In this document: positions 8,905 through 17,664 of the stretch, in pieces
How the letters are laid out: each line of letters opens with the position of its first letter
How positions within the stretch are numbered: position 1 is the first letter of the stretch
Program-made: the position numbers and the translations under genes
The notes under the pieces: model-generated
What the model was told of the DNA's origin: nothing
Database searches by the model: none
The model's input: the letters and a program-made list of their open reading frames with translations, nothing else
DNA from: Hoeflea sp.
Lineage (GTDB): Bacteria > Pseudomonadota > Alphaproteobacteria > Rhizobiales > Rhizobiaceae
Assembly: GCF_002733955.1 (NCBI RefSeq)
Contig: NZ_NVXQ01000031.1
Location: 1 to 59,921 of the forward strand
Direction of reading: 5' to 3'
Length of the DNA stretch: 59,921 bases

Positions 8905-8974
8905 CTCTTCGACCTCAATTTGTAGACCTCTTGAACGTTTTTCCGTCTTGGGTTCTCACAATTGAGAATGATGT

Positions 8975-8995
8975 GTATATACGTAATGTATATAC
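8975..8995 (-). promoter_or_regulatory. Paired GTATATAC palindromes, probable brnTA operator
   Basis: Two copies of the 8-base palindrome GTATATAC (8975-8982 and 8988-8995) lie 13 bases apart, 71-91 bases upstream of the brnT start in locally AT-rich DNA. This is the expected place for autoregulation by the BrnA-BrnT complex. The TATATA-like core may also supply the -10 element. Confidence 0.55.
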
Positions 8996-9016
8996 ATTGC
9001 AAGTACAATTTTTGGT

Positions 9017-9664
9017 TTAACTGGTAAACCGGTACACCGATGTGCGCTTGATTTCGCTGTCTTCCAGCGCGCGGGTGACGGGAACCTCGTAGGTGGCGAG
9101 AAGCTGCATGCCTTCGCGCGGGCAATAGGAGCGCCCGGGATCGCCGATCAGCACCAGGGCGCCGCGGCGGCTCAATTCAAGGAACCAGGGCAGGATCATG
9201 GCTGTCATGGCCTGGTCGTAGAACACGTCTCCGGCCAGAACCACATCCCAACCATGGTCGGTTCCCACCAGGTCGGACTGGCTGATCTCGAAGACGACAT
9301 CGTTGGCAGCCGCGTTGAGCCGCGCCGCGGTGGCGGACCAGGGGTCAATGTCGGCAGCTGTCACGCGGGCCGCACCGGCGCGTCTGGCCGCGATCGCAAC
9401 AAGCCCGGATCCGGAGGCGAAATCGAGAACTGATTTGCCTTCAACCAGCTCCGGTGTGTCGAGGATGTGCCGCGCCAGTCCCTGCCCGCCGGCCCAGGCA
9501 AAGGCCCAGAACGGCGGCGGCAGGCCGAGCGCGTCGAGTTCTTCTTCGGTCTTGAGCCACAGCTCATGGGCTTCATCGGCCAGATGCAGCTGGATCTCGG
9601 GCACATGCGGCGGCGAGGAAATCGCGGTGTTGGCGCGGATGAAGTTCTCCGGGTCGGTCTTCAT
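9017..9664 (-). CDS. SAM-dependent methyltransferase, ETF-beta (METTL20)-like
   Basis: Class I methyltransferase of 215 residues. The region PPPFWAFAWAGGQGLARHIL, the SAM loop VLDFASGSGLVAIAA (about 78-92), AADIDP, and LAGDVFYD resemble the METTL20 group, whose alphaproteobacterial members methylate lysines of the beta subunit of electron-transfer flavoprotein. The exact substrate is inferred from this resemblance; a PrmA-like activity is the alternative. It is on the same strand as brnTA but separated by the AT-rich operator region. Confidence 0.82.
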   Translation of the reverse strand: MKTDPENFIRANTAISSPPHVPEIQLHLADEAHELWLKTEEELDALGLPPPFWAFAWAGGQGLARHILDTPELVEGKSVLDFASGSGLVAIAARRAGAARVTAADIDPWSATAARLNAAANDVVFEISQSDLVGTDHGWDVVLAGDVFYDQAMTAMILPWFLELSRRGALVLIGDPGRSYCPREGMQLLATYEVPVTRALEDSEIKRTSVYRFTS

Positions 9665-9708
9665 CCGGCCGCTCCGCTGTGCGGTGTCACGCTTCGATCA
9701 CCCCTTTA

Positions 9709-10146
9709 TCACTCGGGCGAGCGCGGCGGATTGTCGAGATTGCCCATGCGGCAGACCTCGAGATACTCGGCCTCCGTGACCGGCTGCACCGACAGCCGCA
9801 TCGAGGTGACAAGGCTCATCTCGGCAAGCTTCGGGTTGGCCTTCACATCCTTGAGCGTCACCGGCTTCGGCATGTCGCAGACTGCGCGGATGTCGACGCA
9901 CTCCCAGCGCGGGTCATCGGTGGTGGTGTCGGGATGAATGAGATTGCAGACCTCGACAATACCGACAACCTCAAGCCCCTCATTGGAGTGGTAGAAGAAG
10001 GCCTTGTCGCCCAGTTTCATGGCGCGCATGTTGTTGCGGGCCTGGTAATTGCGGATACCATCCCACTGCTCGCCAACATCGCCCTTGGCCTTCTGCATCT
10101 CCCAGGACCATTTGAAGGGTTCGGATTTGAACAACCAGTATGCCAT
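9709..10146 (-). CDS. EVE domain protein
   Basis: A 145-residue EVE (PUA-like) protein, related to thymocyte nuclear protein 1. Visible marks are the opening AYWLFKSEPFKWSWEMQ, WDGIRNYQARNNMRAMKLGD and FFYHSNEG. EVE domains bind modified bases in DNA or RNA; the ligand here is unknown. The ATG at 10146 comes two bases after the stop of the upstream YciI gene, so the two are probably coupled; a GTG at 10152 overlapping that stop is the alternative start. Confidence 0.9.
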   Translation of the reverse strand: MAYWLFKSEPFKWSWEMQKAKGDVGEQWDGIRNYQARNNMRAMKLGDKAFFYHSNEGLEVVGIVEVCNLIHPDTTTDDPRWECVDIRAVCDMPKPVTLKDVKANPKLAEMSLVTSMRLSVQPVTEAEYLEVCRMGNLDNPPRSPE

Positions 10147-10148
10147 TG

Positions 10149-10442
10149 TCACGCCTCGGGATTCTTGAAGACCCAGTTGAAGGCGCGAATCTCCGTCGAG
10201 GCAAACAGGCCCGCCATCGCATAGGGGTCGCCCGCCGCGATGGCTTCGGCTTCCTTGATGTCGCCGGCGGAGAGCACCAGCAGGCTGCCCATCGGCTTTT
10301 CCTCATCATCAAGCAATGGGCCTGCCATCTTCAACACGCCGCTGGCTTCCAGGCTCTTGAGGTATTCGACATGGGCCGGACGGTTGGACATCCGCAGGTC
10401 GAGCGAGCCGGGCTTGTCTTTGCACATCAGGGCGTAAAGCAT
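10149..10442 (-). CDS. YciI family protein
   Basis: A 97-residue YciI-like (ferredoxin-fold dimer) protein: MLYALMCKDKPGSLDLR, the typical R-x-x-H motif RPAHVEYL, GPLLDDEEKPMGSLLVL and DPYAMAGLF. Biochemical role is unknown; the conserved histidine suggests an enzyme or binding pocket. It is directly upstream of and coupled to the EVE gene, an arrangement often seen downstream of tsaD in rhizobia. Confidence 0.9.
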   Translation of the reverse strand: MLYALMCKDKPGSLDLRMSNRPAHVEYLKSLEASGVLKMAGPLLDDEEKPMGSLLVLSAGDIKEAEAIAAGDPYAMAGLFASTEIRAFNWVFKNPEA

Positions 10443-10536
10443 GAGGTCTCCATCAGGTTTGGCATTCCGGGGGCGGATTGCCGGTCAGGGTGTGGCGCAT
10501 TCTATGCCTTGCCCGTCCGGCAGTTTCAATAGTGAC

Positions 10537-11619
10537 TCAGGCCTTGGCGCCGCGTTTGCCGGAGCCGATTGCGGCGGCGGCAGCCTGGTCAAGCGGCCAT
10601 CGCGACCGCGGCGCGAGATTGAGCTCGTCGGTGCCCAGCCCGGCGGCCAGGCGCTCGGCTCCCGCCCAGGCGATCATGGCGGCGTTGTCGGTGCACAGGT
10701 GAAGCGGCGGGGCGATGAAGCGGAACCCGGCCTTGGCAGTCCGCGCTTCCAGCGTTACGCGGATCGCCTTGTTGGCGGCGACACCACCGGCGACCACCAG
10801 CGCAGGTCTTGATTCGGCTCCAAAACGCTCGGTGAAACGCTCCAGCGCCATGGAGATGCGGTCGTCGAGGCTTGCCGTCACCGAGGTTTGAAAGGCCAGA
10901 CACAGATCAGCGATGGTCTGTTGCGACAGCGGCGCCTGCTCTTCGGCCATTTGCCTGACGGCTGTCTTGAGCCCGGAGAAAGAGAAATCGAGCCGCGGGT
11001 CCTTGCGCATCGGCACCGGCAGGCGGAAGCGTTTGGCTTCGCCCGCAAGCGCCGCCTTCTCGACCGCCGGACCTCCGGGATAGCCGAGGCCGAGAAGTTT
11101 CGCGGTCTTGTCGAAGGCCTCGCCCAGCGCATCGTCGATGGTGGTGCCCCAGCGCTCGTAATCATTGACGCCCTTGACCAGCACGATCTGGGTGTGGCCA
11201 CCGGAGACCAGCAGCAGCAGGTAGGGGAAGGCGACCTTGTCGGTCAGCCGCGCCGTCAGGGCGTGACCTTCGAGATGATTGATGCCGATGAACGGCTTGC
11301 CCGCTGCCATGGCGATGGCCTTGGCAGTCATCAGGCCAACCATCAGCCCGCCGATCAGGCCGGGTCCGGAGGTGACGGCCACGGCGTCGATATCGGCGAG
11401 CTTCACCGCGCTTTCGTCAAGCGCCTGCTTGACCAGGCGATCAAGCGTGGTGACATGCGAGCGGGCCGCAAGTTCGGGCACGACGCCGCCAAAGGCCGCA
11501 TGCAGGTCAAGCTGGCTCAGCACCACGTCGGAGAGGATCTCGCCGGAGCCGTCCGGATGGCGGCGCACCACAGAGGCAGCGGTTTCGTCGCAGCTTGTTT
11601 CGAGTCCGAGAATGTCCAT
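10537..11619 (-). CDS. tsaD: tRNA N6-adenosine threonylcarbamoyltransferase TsaD
   Basis: Catalytic subunit that transfers threonylcarbamoyl to A37 of ANN-decoding tRNAs, 360 residues, of the ASKHA fold. It starts [18 protein letters not shown], has metal ligands His115 and His119 in NHLEGH, and the motif [10 protein letters not shown]. The window also contains mtaB, which modifies the product of this reaction, although 48 kb away. It is divergent from hemC with 111 bases between starts. YciI-EVE follow 94 bases downstream. Confidence 0.97.
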   Translation of the reverse strand: MDILGLETSCDETAASVVRRHPDGSGEILSDVVLSQLDLHAAFGGVVPELAARSHVTTLDRLVKQALDESAVKLADIDAVAVTSGPGLIGGLMVGLMTAKAIAMAAGKPFIGINHLEGHALTARLTDKVAFPYLLLLVSGGHTQIVLVKGVNDYERWGTTIDDALGEAFDKTAKLLGLGYPGGPAVEKAALAGEAKRFRLPVPMRKDPRLDFSFSGLKTAVRQMAEEQAPLSQQTIADLCLAFQTSVTASLDDRISMALERFTERFGAESRPALVVAGGVAANKAIRVTLEARTAKAGFRFIAPPLHLCTDNAAMIAWAGAERLAAGLGTDELNLAPRSRWPLDQAAAAAIGSGKRGAKA

Positions 11620-11730
11620 GCCGCTGATGCCTGTCGTGTGTCATTTACGGGGAGTTCAAGCCCGAATGTTGCGCTCGCGGGATGATCCCGGTACCTGTCT
11701 GTCGGTAACAACGGATCGGATATCTTGCAA

Positions 11731-12654
11731 ATGAAACCTTACCGCATCGGCACCCGCGGCAGTCCGCTCGCACTGGCGCAGGCGTCTGAAACCCGCGCCC
11801 GGCTGATGGCGGCGCATGACTTGCCGGAAGAGGCGTTCGAGATCGTAGTGTTGTCGACCAAGGGCGACCGGGTGACCGACCGGCCGCTGTCGGAGATCGG
11901 CGGCAAGGGTCTGTTCACCGAAGAGATCGAGGAACAGCTCAGTGACGGGCGGCTGGATCTGGCGGTGCATTCGTCCAAGGACATGCCGACGGTTCTGCCC
12001 GACGGGCTGGGGCTGGTGGCATTCCTGGAACGCGAAGACGTGCGCGATGCCTTTATCGGCCGGACAGCGCTACGGCTCGAGGACCTGCCACAAAATGCCG
12101 TTGTCGGTTCCTCGTCACTCCGGCGTCAGGCGCTGATCCGCCGGTTGCGGCCCGATATCTCGGTCATCACCTTCCGCGGCCAGGTGGAAACCCGGTTGCG
12201 CAAGCTTGGCGAGGGGCAGGTGGACGCGACACTGCTGGCGCATGCGGGTCTCAAGCGGCTCGGCAATACCGAGGTGATCACCGAACTGCTCGATCCCGAG
12301 AGCTTTCCACCGGCTCCGGGTCAGGGCGCGATCTGCATCGAAGCCCGGATCAATGATGAGCGCACGGCCGAGTTGCTGGCGCCGATCAACCATCCGGCCA
12401 CACAAGCCACGCTTTTGTGCGAACGGGCGTTTCTGGGCGCGCTTGACGGGTCGTGCCGAACGCCGATTGCCGGGCTGGCGACGATTTCCGGCAACCAGCT
12501 GTCTTTCTACGGCATGATCCTGACGCCGGACGGAACCGTCTGGCATGACATCCGCACGGAAGGGCCGGTCAGCGATGCCTCCGTGCTCGGTGCGGAAGCC
12601 GGCGCAGAAGTTCGTGGGCGAGCCGGCAGCAGCTTCTTCGACAGCTGGGTCTGA
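11731..12654 (+). CDS. hemC: Porphobilinogen deaminase (hydroxymethylbilane synthase)
   Basis: Third step of tetrapyrrole synthesis from ALA: four porphobilinogens are joined to hydroxymethylbilane. The 307-residue product has [18 protein letters not shown], the active-site HSSKDMP region, SSLRRQA, and the dipyrromethane cofactor cysteine Cys242 in DGSCRTP. An ATG at 11731 is preferred over an in-frame TTG two codons earlier. hemD follows after ten bases, so both steps are co-transcribed. Confidence 0.97.
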   Translation: MKPYRIGTRGSPLALAQASETRARLMAAHDLPEEAFEIVVLSTKGDRVTDRPLSEIGGKGLFTEEIEEQLSDGRLDLAVHSSKDMPTVLPDGLGLVAFLEREDVRDAFIGRTALRLEDLPQNAVVGSSSLRRQALIRRLRPDISVITFRGQVETRLRKLGEGQVDATLLAHAGLKRLGNTEVITELLDPESFPPAPGQGAICIEARINDERTAELLAPINHPATQATLLCERAFLGALDGSCRTPIAGLATISGNQLSFYGMILTPDGTVWHDIRTEGPVSDASVLGAEAGAEVRGRAGSSFFDSWV

Positions 12655-12664
12655 GGCCGGGCGG

Positions 12665-13429
12665 GTGCGTGTTCTGATAACACGGCCGCAGCCCGGTGCC
12701 GACCGGACCGCCGCAAGGGTGTCTCAACTGGGACGTCAGGCGGCGGTGATGCCGTTGTTCGAGGCTTCGGTCACCGCGTCCATGGATGATCTCCCGCCGG
12801 CGACGGAAATCGGCGGGCTAATTGCGACCAGCGCCCGCGCATTCGACATGTTCGGGAATCAGAGCGTCTCTGAATCGGGATATGCCGACATACCAGTTTA
12901 TGCAGTTGGAACTGCCACGGCGCAGGCGGCACGGGATGCCGGGTTTGCGCATATTCATGAGGGAGGCGGGACCGCAGAAGCGTTGCTGCAAGAGCTCGTT
13001 GGTAATCTTGCACCGGTTTCAAGCGGTGCTGACAGGACTTGTTCTCCCGACAGCGCAATGCCGTTGGTCTATCTGGCCGGCGTCCCGCGAACTCCAATGA
13101 TCGAGGCCGGGTTGAGCGCGCATCAGGTCAGCCTCAGGGTGGTCGAATGCTACAAAATGAACAAATTAAGTTATTCAACTGACATTGTAAAAACAGACAT
13201 TTTGTCACCGGCCCCTGATGTCGTGCTGTTCTACTCGGCCAATGCCGCCCGGGCTTTCTGCGAATTGGCAGGCACAGGTGCAATTGATGAAGTTATTGAA
13301 TCTGTTGGTTTTCTCTGCCTTTCCCCGCCAATCGCCGCTGAACTTCCACCTGGATGGCAGCCGCGCGTGACGGTGGCCAAGCGTCCGGACGAGGACAGCC
13401 TGCTCGCATTGCTCTCCGCTCTGGAGTGA
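12665..13429 (+). CDS. hemD: Uroporphyrinogen-III synthase
   Basis: Converts hydroxymethylbilane to uroporphyrinogen III by ring inversion, 254 residues. The family is weakly conserved; visible marks are VRVLITRPQPGADRTAARVSQLG, IATSARAFDMF and DVVLFYSANAARAF. Start is a GTG at 12665 with GAGG nine bases upstream, ten bases after the hemC stop; the frame runs further upstream inside hemC but this is overlap. Base use is a little more AT-rich near 13150-13310 than in neighbours. Confidence 0.9.
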   Translation: MRVLITRPQPGADRTAARVSQLGRQAAVMPLFEASVTASMDDLPPATEIGGLIATSARAFDMFGNQSVSESGYADIPVYAVGTATAQAARDAGFAHIHEGGGTAEALLQELVGNLAPVSSGADRTCSPDSAMPLVYLAGVPRTPMIEAGLSAHQVSLRVVECYKMNKLSYSTDIVKTDILSPAPDVVLFYSANAARAFCELAGTGAIDEVIESVGFLCLSPPIAAELPPGWQPRVTVAKRPDEDSLLALLSALE

Positions 13430-13518
13430 TTTGCCGGAACCATGGTCATGGTTAGAGCGTATTGCGTCATACTCTTGGCGTGAAAAGCCACGCCACCCCA
13501 GATCAAGCAGGAGATGCC

Positions 13519-15162
13519 ATGAGCAAGGGCCCCACCCCGCGACACTCCAAATCGCCCAAACCGGTCACCATCGATCTCGACGCCACTGACGTGACGCCGA
13601 AGAACGAGGACCTGAAGGCAAAGCCGTCAGCGACCGGACCTGCGGTGGCCCGCAAGCCGGAGCCGGCATCCTCCGGGGATCCGGCGAAGCCGGACGTGGC
13701 GAAGGCCGACGCAGCCAAATCAGATGCGGCCAAATCAGAGGCGGGGAGCAAGGCAACCCAGCCAAGCACTGCTGGTGCAAGCTCGAAAACCGAAGCTTCC
13801 ACCAAATCAGCGGCTGATTCGAAGCCGGAGACAAAGCCAGGCTCGGCCACAGCTGCCAGCAAGGCATCGCAGGGCAAGACATCAGACGCCAAGCCGGCTG
13901 ATCCCAGGGACAGCAAGACCGGCGGCACCGCTCCCCAGACAGAAGCTGTCAAGGCAGAAGCGGCCAAATCAGCAGCGTCCAAGACGGCAACACCGGGATC
14001 GACGGGTCCTGCGAGCTCCAAGCCGCGGGCTTCGGCGGACAAGAAGAGCGGCGGTGGATTGGGCATGGTGATGTCCGGCGTCATCGGCGCGGTGATTGCG
14101 CTCGGCGGCGGCTATGCGCTGCAGGCCGGAGGTGTGCTTCCAGCTCCCGGCGCGGGCGGAGACACCAATGCACCGCTGGTTTCAAGGGTGGATGCCTTGT
14201 CGTCTCAGGTAGAGACCCTGTCGCAGCAGCTCGAAAATTCCACCGCGCAAGCCGGTGCAGAGGTTCCCGCCGATCTTGGAGCGCGTCTGGACAGTCTTGA
14301 ATCCGGCCTGGCGGAGGTCGCAGCACGACCGGCCGGGTCCGAGGGCGACCCTGCTCAGCTGGCTCCGATCGAGGAGCGACTGGCAGCGCTGGAGAGCAAG
14401 ATCGCCGAGCTTGGCGATGGCACGGCTGAGGCCGATCCGGCGCTGGCTGCAGAGCTTAACGAGTTGCGCGCGGCCCAGAGCGGAATGCAGGCGGCGCTCA
14501 GCGAGCTTCAATCGGGCTCGAATGCGGTTTCGGAAAAACTCTCAGCACTTGAGACCGAACAGGCAACACTTTCCGAGCAGGTCGATGCGCCTGCGCGGCA
14601 GATTGATGTGGCGCGCGCCATTGCCGCCGCAGGCCTCAAATCCGCGATTGATCGCGGCGGGTCCTTCATGAGCGAGCTGGAAGCTTTCGCTTCCGTTGCG
14701 CCGGACGATCCGGCTGTGGCCGAGCTGCGGGAGCTTGCAGCACGCGGGGTTCCGAGCCGGGCCGACCTGGTCGCAGGCTTCTCCGATGCGGCGAGCACGG
14801 CGATTGCCGCGGCCAATCCGGGTGATCCGGAAGCCGGTCTCGTCGACAGGCTGATGTCAAGCGCCATGTCGGTGGTCAAGGTGCGCAAGGTGGGTGATAT
14901 CGAAGGCGACAGCGCCGAAGCGATCACGGCCCGCGCCGAAACCCGGCTGCTCAATGGTGATCTCGATGCCGCTGTCAGCGAGTGGAACACGCTTCCCAAA
15001 GCCGCTCTGACCGCCACGGCCGAATATGGCGATGCGCTGGCCGCGCGGGCACGCGCGGAAAGGCTGGTCGCCTCGGCGGTTGCGCCATCCGGCGCGCCGG
15101 CTGCGTCCTCTTCCGAAGCCTCTTCGTCCGAAACTGCGCCTGCCGAAACCCCGGCGAACTAG
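13519..15162 (+). CDS. Mic60/mitofilin family inner-membrane protein
   Basis: A 547-residue membrane protein of the alphaproteobacterial mitofilin family, the group from which mitochondrial Mic60 (cristae junctions) descends. Order: about 170 residues of Lys/Ala/Ser/Pro-rich low-complexity sequence, one membrane segment (GMVMSGVIGAVIALGGGYAL), a long region with heptad-like leucines predicted as coiled coil, and a C-terminal mitofilin signature region around AIAAAGLKSAIDRGGSF. The ATG at 13519 follows CAGGAGATGCC. It is followed after ten bases by hemY, a conserved linkage in alphaproteobacteria. It probably shapes or organises the cytoplasmic membrane. Confidence 0.88.
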   Translation: MSKGPTPRHSKSPKPVTIDLDATDVTPKNEDLKAKPSATGPAVARKPEPASSGDPAKPDVAKADAAKSDAAKSEAGSKATQPSTAGASSKTEASTKSAADSKPETKPGSATAASKASQGKTSDAKPADPRDSKTGGTAPQTEAVKAEAAKSAASKTATPGSTGPASSKPRASADKKSGGGLGMVMSGVIGAVIALGGGYALQAGGVLPAPGAGGDTNAPLVSRVDALSSQVETLSQQLENSTAQAGAEVPADLGARLDSLESGLAEVAARPAGSEGDPAQLAPIEERLAALESKIAELGDGTAEADPALAAELNELRAAQSGMQAALSELQSGSNAVSEKLSALETEQATLSEQVDAPARQIDVARAIAAAGLKSAIDRGGSFMSELEAFASVAPDDPAVAELRELAARGVPSRADLVAGFSDAASTAIAAANPGDPEAGLVDRLMSSAMSVVKVRKVGDIEGDSAEAITARAETRLLNGDLDAAVSEWNTLPKAALTATAEYGDALAARARAERLVASAVAPSGAPAASSSEASSSETAPAETPAN

Positions 15163-15172
15163 GAGACCCGAT

Positions 15173-17086
15173 ATGATCCGGTTGTTGTTTTTCATTGTCC
15201 TGGTTCTGGCGCTCGGCTTTGGTTTCGCCTGGCTTGCCGACCGGCCCGGTGATCTGTCGATTGTCTGGCAGGATCGCCGTATCGAAATGTCGTTGATGAC
15301 GGCAGTGACGGTCATCGTCTCGCTGATTGCGGCGATCATGATCACCTGGTGGCTGATCCGCACCATCCTCTACTCGCCCCGGACACTCGCCCGATACTTC
15401 CGCGCCAACAAGCGCGACCGCGGTTACCAGGCACTGTCGACCGGCCTTCTGGCGGCGGGTTCGGGTGACGCAGCGATGGCGCGCAAGATGAACAAGCGCA
15501 CCAAGGGTCTGCTGAATGCCGATCAGGAACCGCTGATCCACCTGCTCGATGTTCAGGCAGCCCTGATCGAAGGCCGCCACGAGGAAGCCCGCAAGCTGTT
15601 CGAGGCGATGTCGGAAGATCCCGAAACCAAGCTTCTCGGGCTGCGGGGCCTTTACCTTGAAGCCCAGCGCCAGGGCGCCGACGAAGCAGCGCAGCATTAT
15701 GCCGAAACGGCTGCCGACGAAGCGCCGCATTTGCCATGGGCGGGTGCTGCCGCGTTGTCCTACAGAACCCGCGAAGGCAAATGGGACGAAGCGCTGAAGT
15801 TGCTCGAGCGCCAGCGACAGGCCGGTACGGTTCAAGCGGCGGACGCCGACCGCACCAAGGCGGTGCTGCTGACTGCCCGGGCGCGCGATCATGTCGACAG
15901 CGAGCCATCTTCTGCCCGCGACGATGCGCTTGCCGCATTGAAGCTGGCACCGGGTTTCCCGCCCGCTGCAATCATTGCCGCCAAGGCGCTGCTGCGTCAG
16001 GACAATCTGCGCAAGGCGGCCAAAACGCTTGAAGCGGCCTGGAAGCAGAACCCGCATCCCGAGATTGCCGAGACCTATGTGCGGGCGCGGGTTGGAGACA
16101 CCGCTGCCGACCGATTGAAGCGTGCGGAGCGGCTGGAAAAGCTCAAGCCACTCAATCCGCAGTCGCTGGATGTGGTGGCGCGAGCGGCGCTGGAAGCGCA
16201 CCGGTTCGACCTGGCCCGGGAGAAGGCAGAAGCCTCGGCTCGGCTGCAGCCTTGCGAAGGCATCTTCCTGCTGCTGGCCGATATCGAGGAGGCCGAAACC
16301 GACGATCAGGGCCGCGTCCGCCACTGGCTGAGCCAGGCTGTGCGCGTGCCGCGTGATCCGGCCTGGACCGCCGACGGCTATGTGTCTGAAACCTGGGAGC
16401 CGGTGTCACCGGTGAGCGGCAAGCTGGATGCCTTCGAATGGAAGGTCCCGGTCGAGCAGCTGGCAGGCCCGAGCATCGACAATGAGCCGCCGGCGCAAGC
16501 CTTCGATCGGGCGATGGCAAGCCTGCCGCCGATCACCAGGGCGCCCAAGCCCGAACCGGCGTCGGTGTCGAATGGCGCGACAGCAACCGTGGCTCCGGTA
16601 GCAGATCCCCTGGTCGAGGCCACCGTTCCGGCGGATCAGCCCGAAGAGGCCAAGCCTGAGACCGCCAAGGCAAGTACAACGGTGATCGAGGCCAATGCCG
16701 TGACTGACAAGCAGCAGACAGCTCCTGTCTCTGAGCCTGCCGGCAAGCCGGCAGACGACGCCAGCACCAAGCCGGAGGACAAACCGGCTGTGGCAGCCGC
16801 GTCCCCGGCAAAAGACAAGCCGCATGACGCGGCAAATGCGGACGCCAAATCAACAGCACCCGCGCCTGCGCCGGTGGCGCAATCCGACAAGGCCGACCCG
16901 GCAGAGGTGAAGCCTGCGGAACCCGCCAAGGCTGAAAAGCCGGTACAGGTGGCTGCAAAGGCGAATGCCGATCCGGAAGCGGATGCCAAAGCCAAGGAAG
17001 CGGCGTTTCTGACCCATCGCCCGGATGATCCGGGGATCGACGTCAACGCCGAACCTGAAAAGCCGGGCCGTTTCCGGCTGTTTTGA
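15173..17086 (+). CDS. hemY: HemY-type TPR membrane protein
   Basis: A 637-residue inner-membrane protein with two N-terminal membrane segments (about 3-22 and 41-62), then tetratricopeptide-like helices through about residue 430, and a long Pro/Ala/Lys-rich acidic tail. HemY is linked to late heme steps or to envelope homeostasis by genetics in other bacteria; it is not the oxygen-dependent protoporphyrinogen oxidase of Bacillus with the same name. The ATG at 15173 follows AGGAGACC. The tail is longer than in most family members and mirrors the low-complexity head of the preceding Mic60-type protein. Confidence 0.9.
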   Translation: MIRLLFFIVLVLALGFGFAWLADRPGDLSIVWQDRRIEMSLMTAVTVIVSLIAAIMITWWLIRTILYSPRTLARYFRANKRDRGYQALSTGLLAAGSGDAAMARKMNKRTKGLLNADQEPLIHLLDVQAALIEGRHEEARKLFEAMSEDPETKLLGLRGLYLEAQRQGADEAAQHYAETAADEAPHLPWAGAAALSYRTREGKWDEALKLLERQRQAGTVQAADADRTKAVLLTARARDHVDSEPSSARDDALAALKLAPGFPPAAIIAAKALLRQDNLRKAAKTLEAAWKQNPHPEIAETYVRARVGDTAADRLKRAERLEKLKPLNPQSLDVVARAALEAHRFDLAREKAEASARLQPCEGIFLLLADIEEAETDDQGRVRHWLSQAVRVPRDPAWTADGYVSETWEPVSPVSGKLDAFEWKVPVEQLAGPSIDNEPPAQAFDRAMASLPPITRAPKPEPASVSNGATATVAPVADPLVEATVPADQPEEAKPETAKASTTVIEANAVTDKQQTAPVSEPAGKPADDASTKPEDKPAVAAASPAKDKPHDAANADAKSTAPAPAPVAQSDKADPAEVKPAEPAKAEKPVQVAAKANADPEADAKAKEAAFLTHRPDDPGIDVNAEPEKPGRFRLF

Positions 17087-17108
17087 CCGGGCAGTGAAAG
17101 GACCATGA

Positions 17109-17594
17109 ATGCTTGATCAGATACGCAGCTTTTTGCGTGAGCTCAAAGGCGAGACCCCTCAGGAATCCGGCGCAAGCGACACGGATGTGGCGGCGGTGGC
17201 GCTGTTCTTCCACGTGATCGGCGCTGATGGAGTGATCGATCCGGAGGAATCCGAGAAGCTCAGGGCCTTGATTGCCCAGGAATACAATGTCGAAGGCACC
17301 GAGATGCAGAAGCTGATCGAGGCCGGCGAACAGGCGGACCGGGAAGCGGTTGATCTCTACCAGTTCACCAGCGTGCTCAACCGCGCACTCGAGCCTGAGG
17401 CGAAAGTGCATTTCATCGAGCTGTTGTGGAGCCTTGCCTATGCCGATGGCCATCGGCACGAGCTGGAGGATCATGTGGTCTGGCGCATCGCCGACCTGAT
17501 GGGTGTGTCCAGCCGTGACCGGGTGCTGGCGCGGCAGCGCGCATTGGCGAGTGCCGGGATCGAGGACGAAGCAAGCCCGGACAGTGGCAGCTGA
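17109..17594 (+). CDS. TerB family protein
   Basis: A 161-residue all-helical protein with the TerB-like (DUF533/tellurite resistance TerB) pattern: AVALFFHVIGADGVIDPEESEKLRALI and, in the second half, LLWSLAYADGHRHELEDHVVWRIADLMGVS. The paired D-G-x-x-x-x-E-E segments are the usual metal-binding acidic positions. It comes 22 bases after hemY with AAGGA at 17098-17102, so it belongs to the hemC-hemD-mic60-hemY-terB string. Its role is unknown; the name does not mean tellurite resistance here. Confidence 0.88.
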   Translation: MLDQIRSFLRELKGETPQESGASDTDVAAVALFFHVIGADGVIDPEESEKLRALIAQEYNVEGTEMQKLIEAGEQADREAVDLYQFTSVLNRALEPEAKVHFIELLWSLAYADGHRHELEDHVVWRIADLMGVSSRDRVLARQRALASAGIEDEASPDSGS

Positions 17595-17664
17595 GCTGAC
17601 ACCGTGATGGCTGGCGGGGAACTCCGAAGTGGTGCGGGGCAGGGAACCAACTCTGTTTCGCGCC

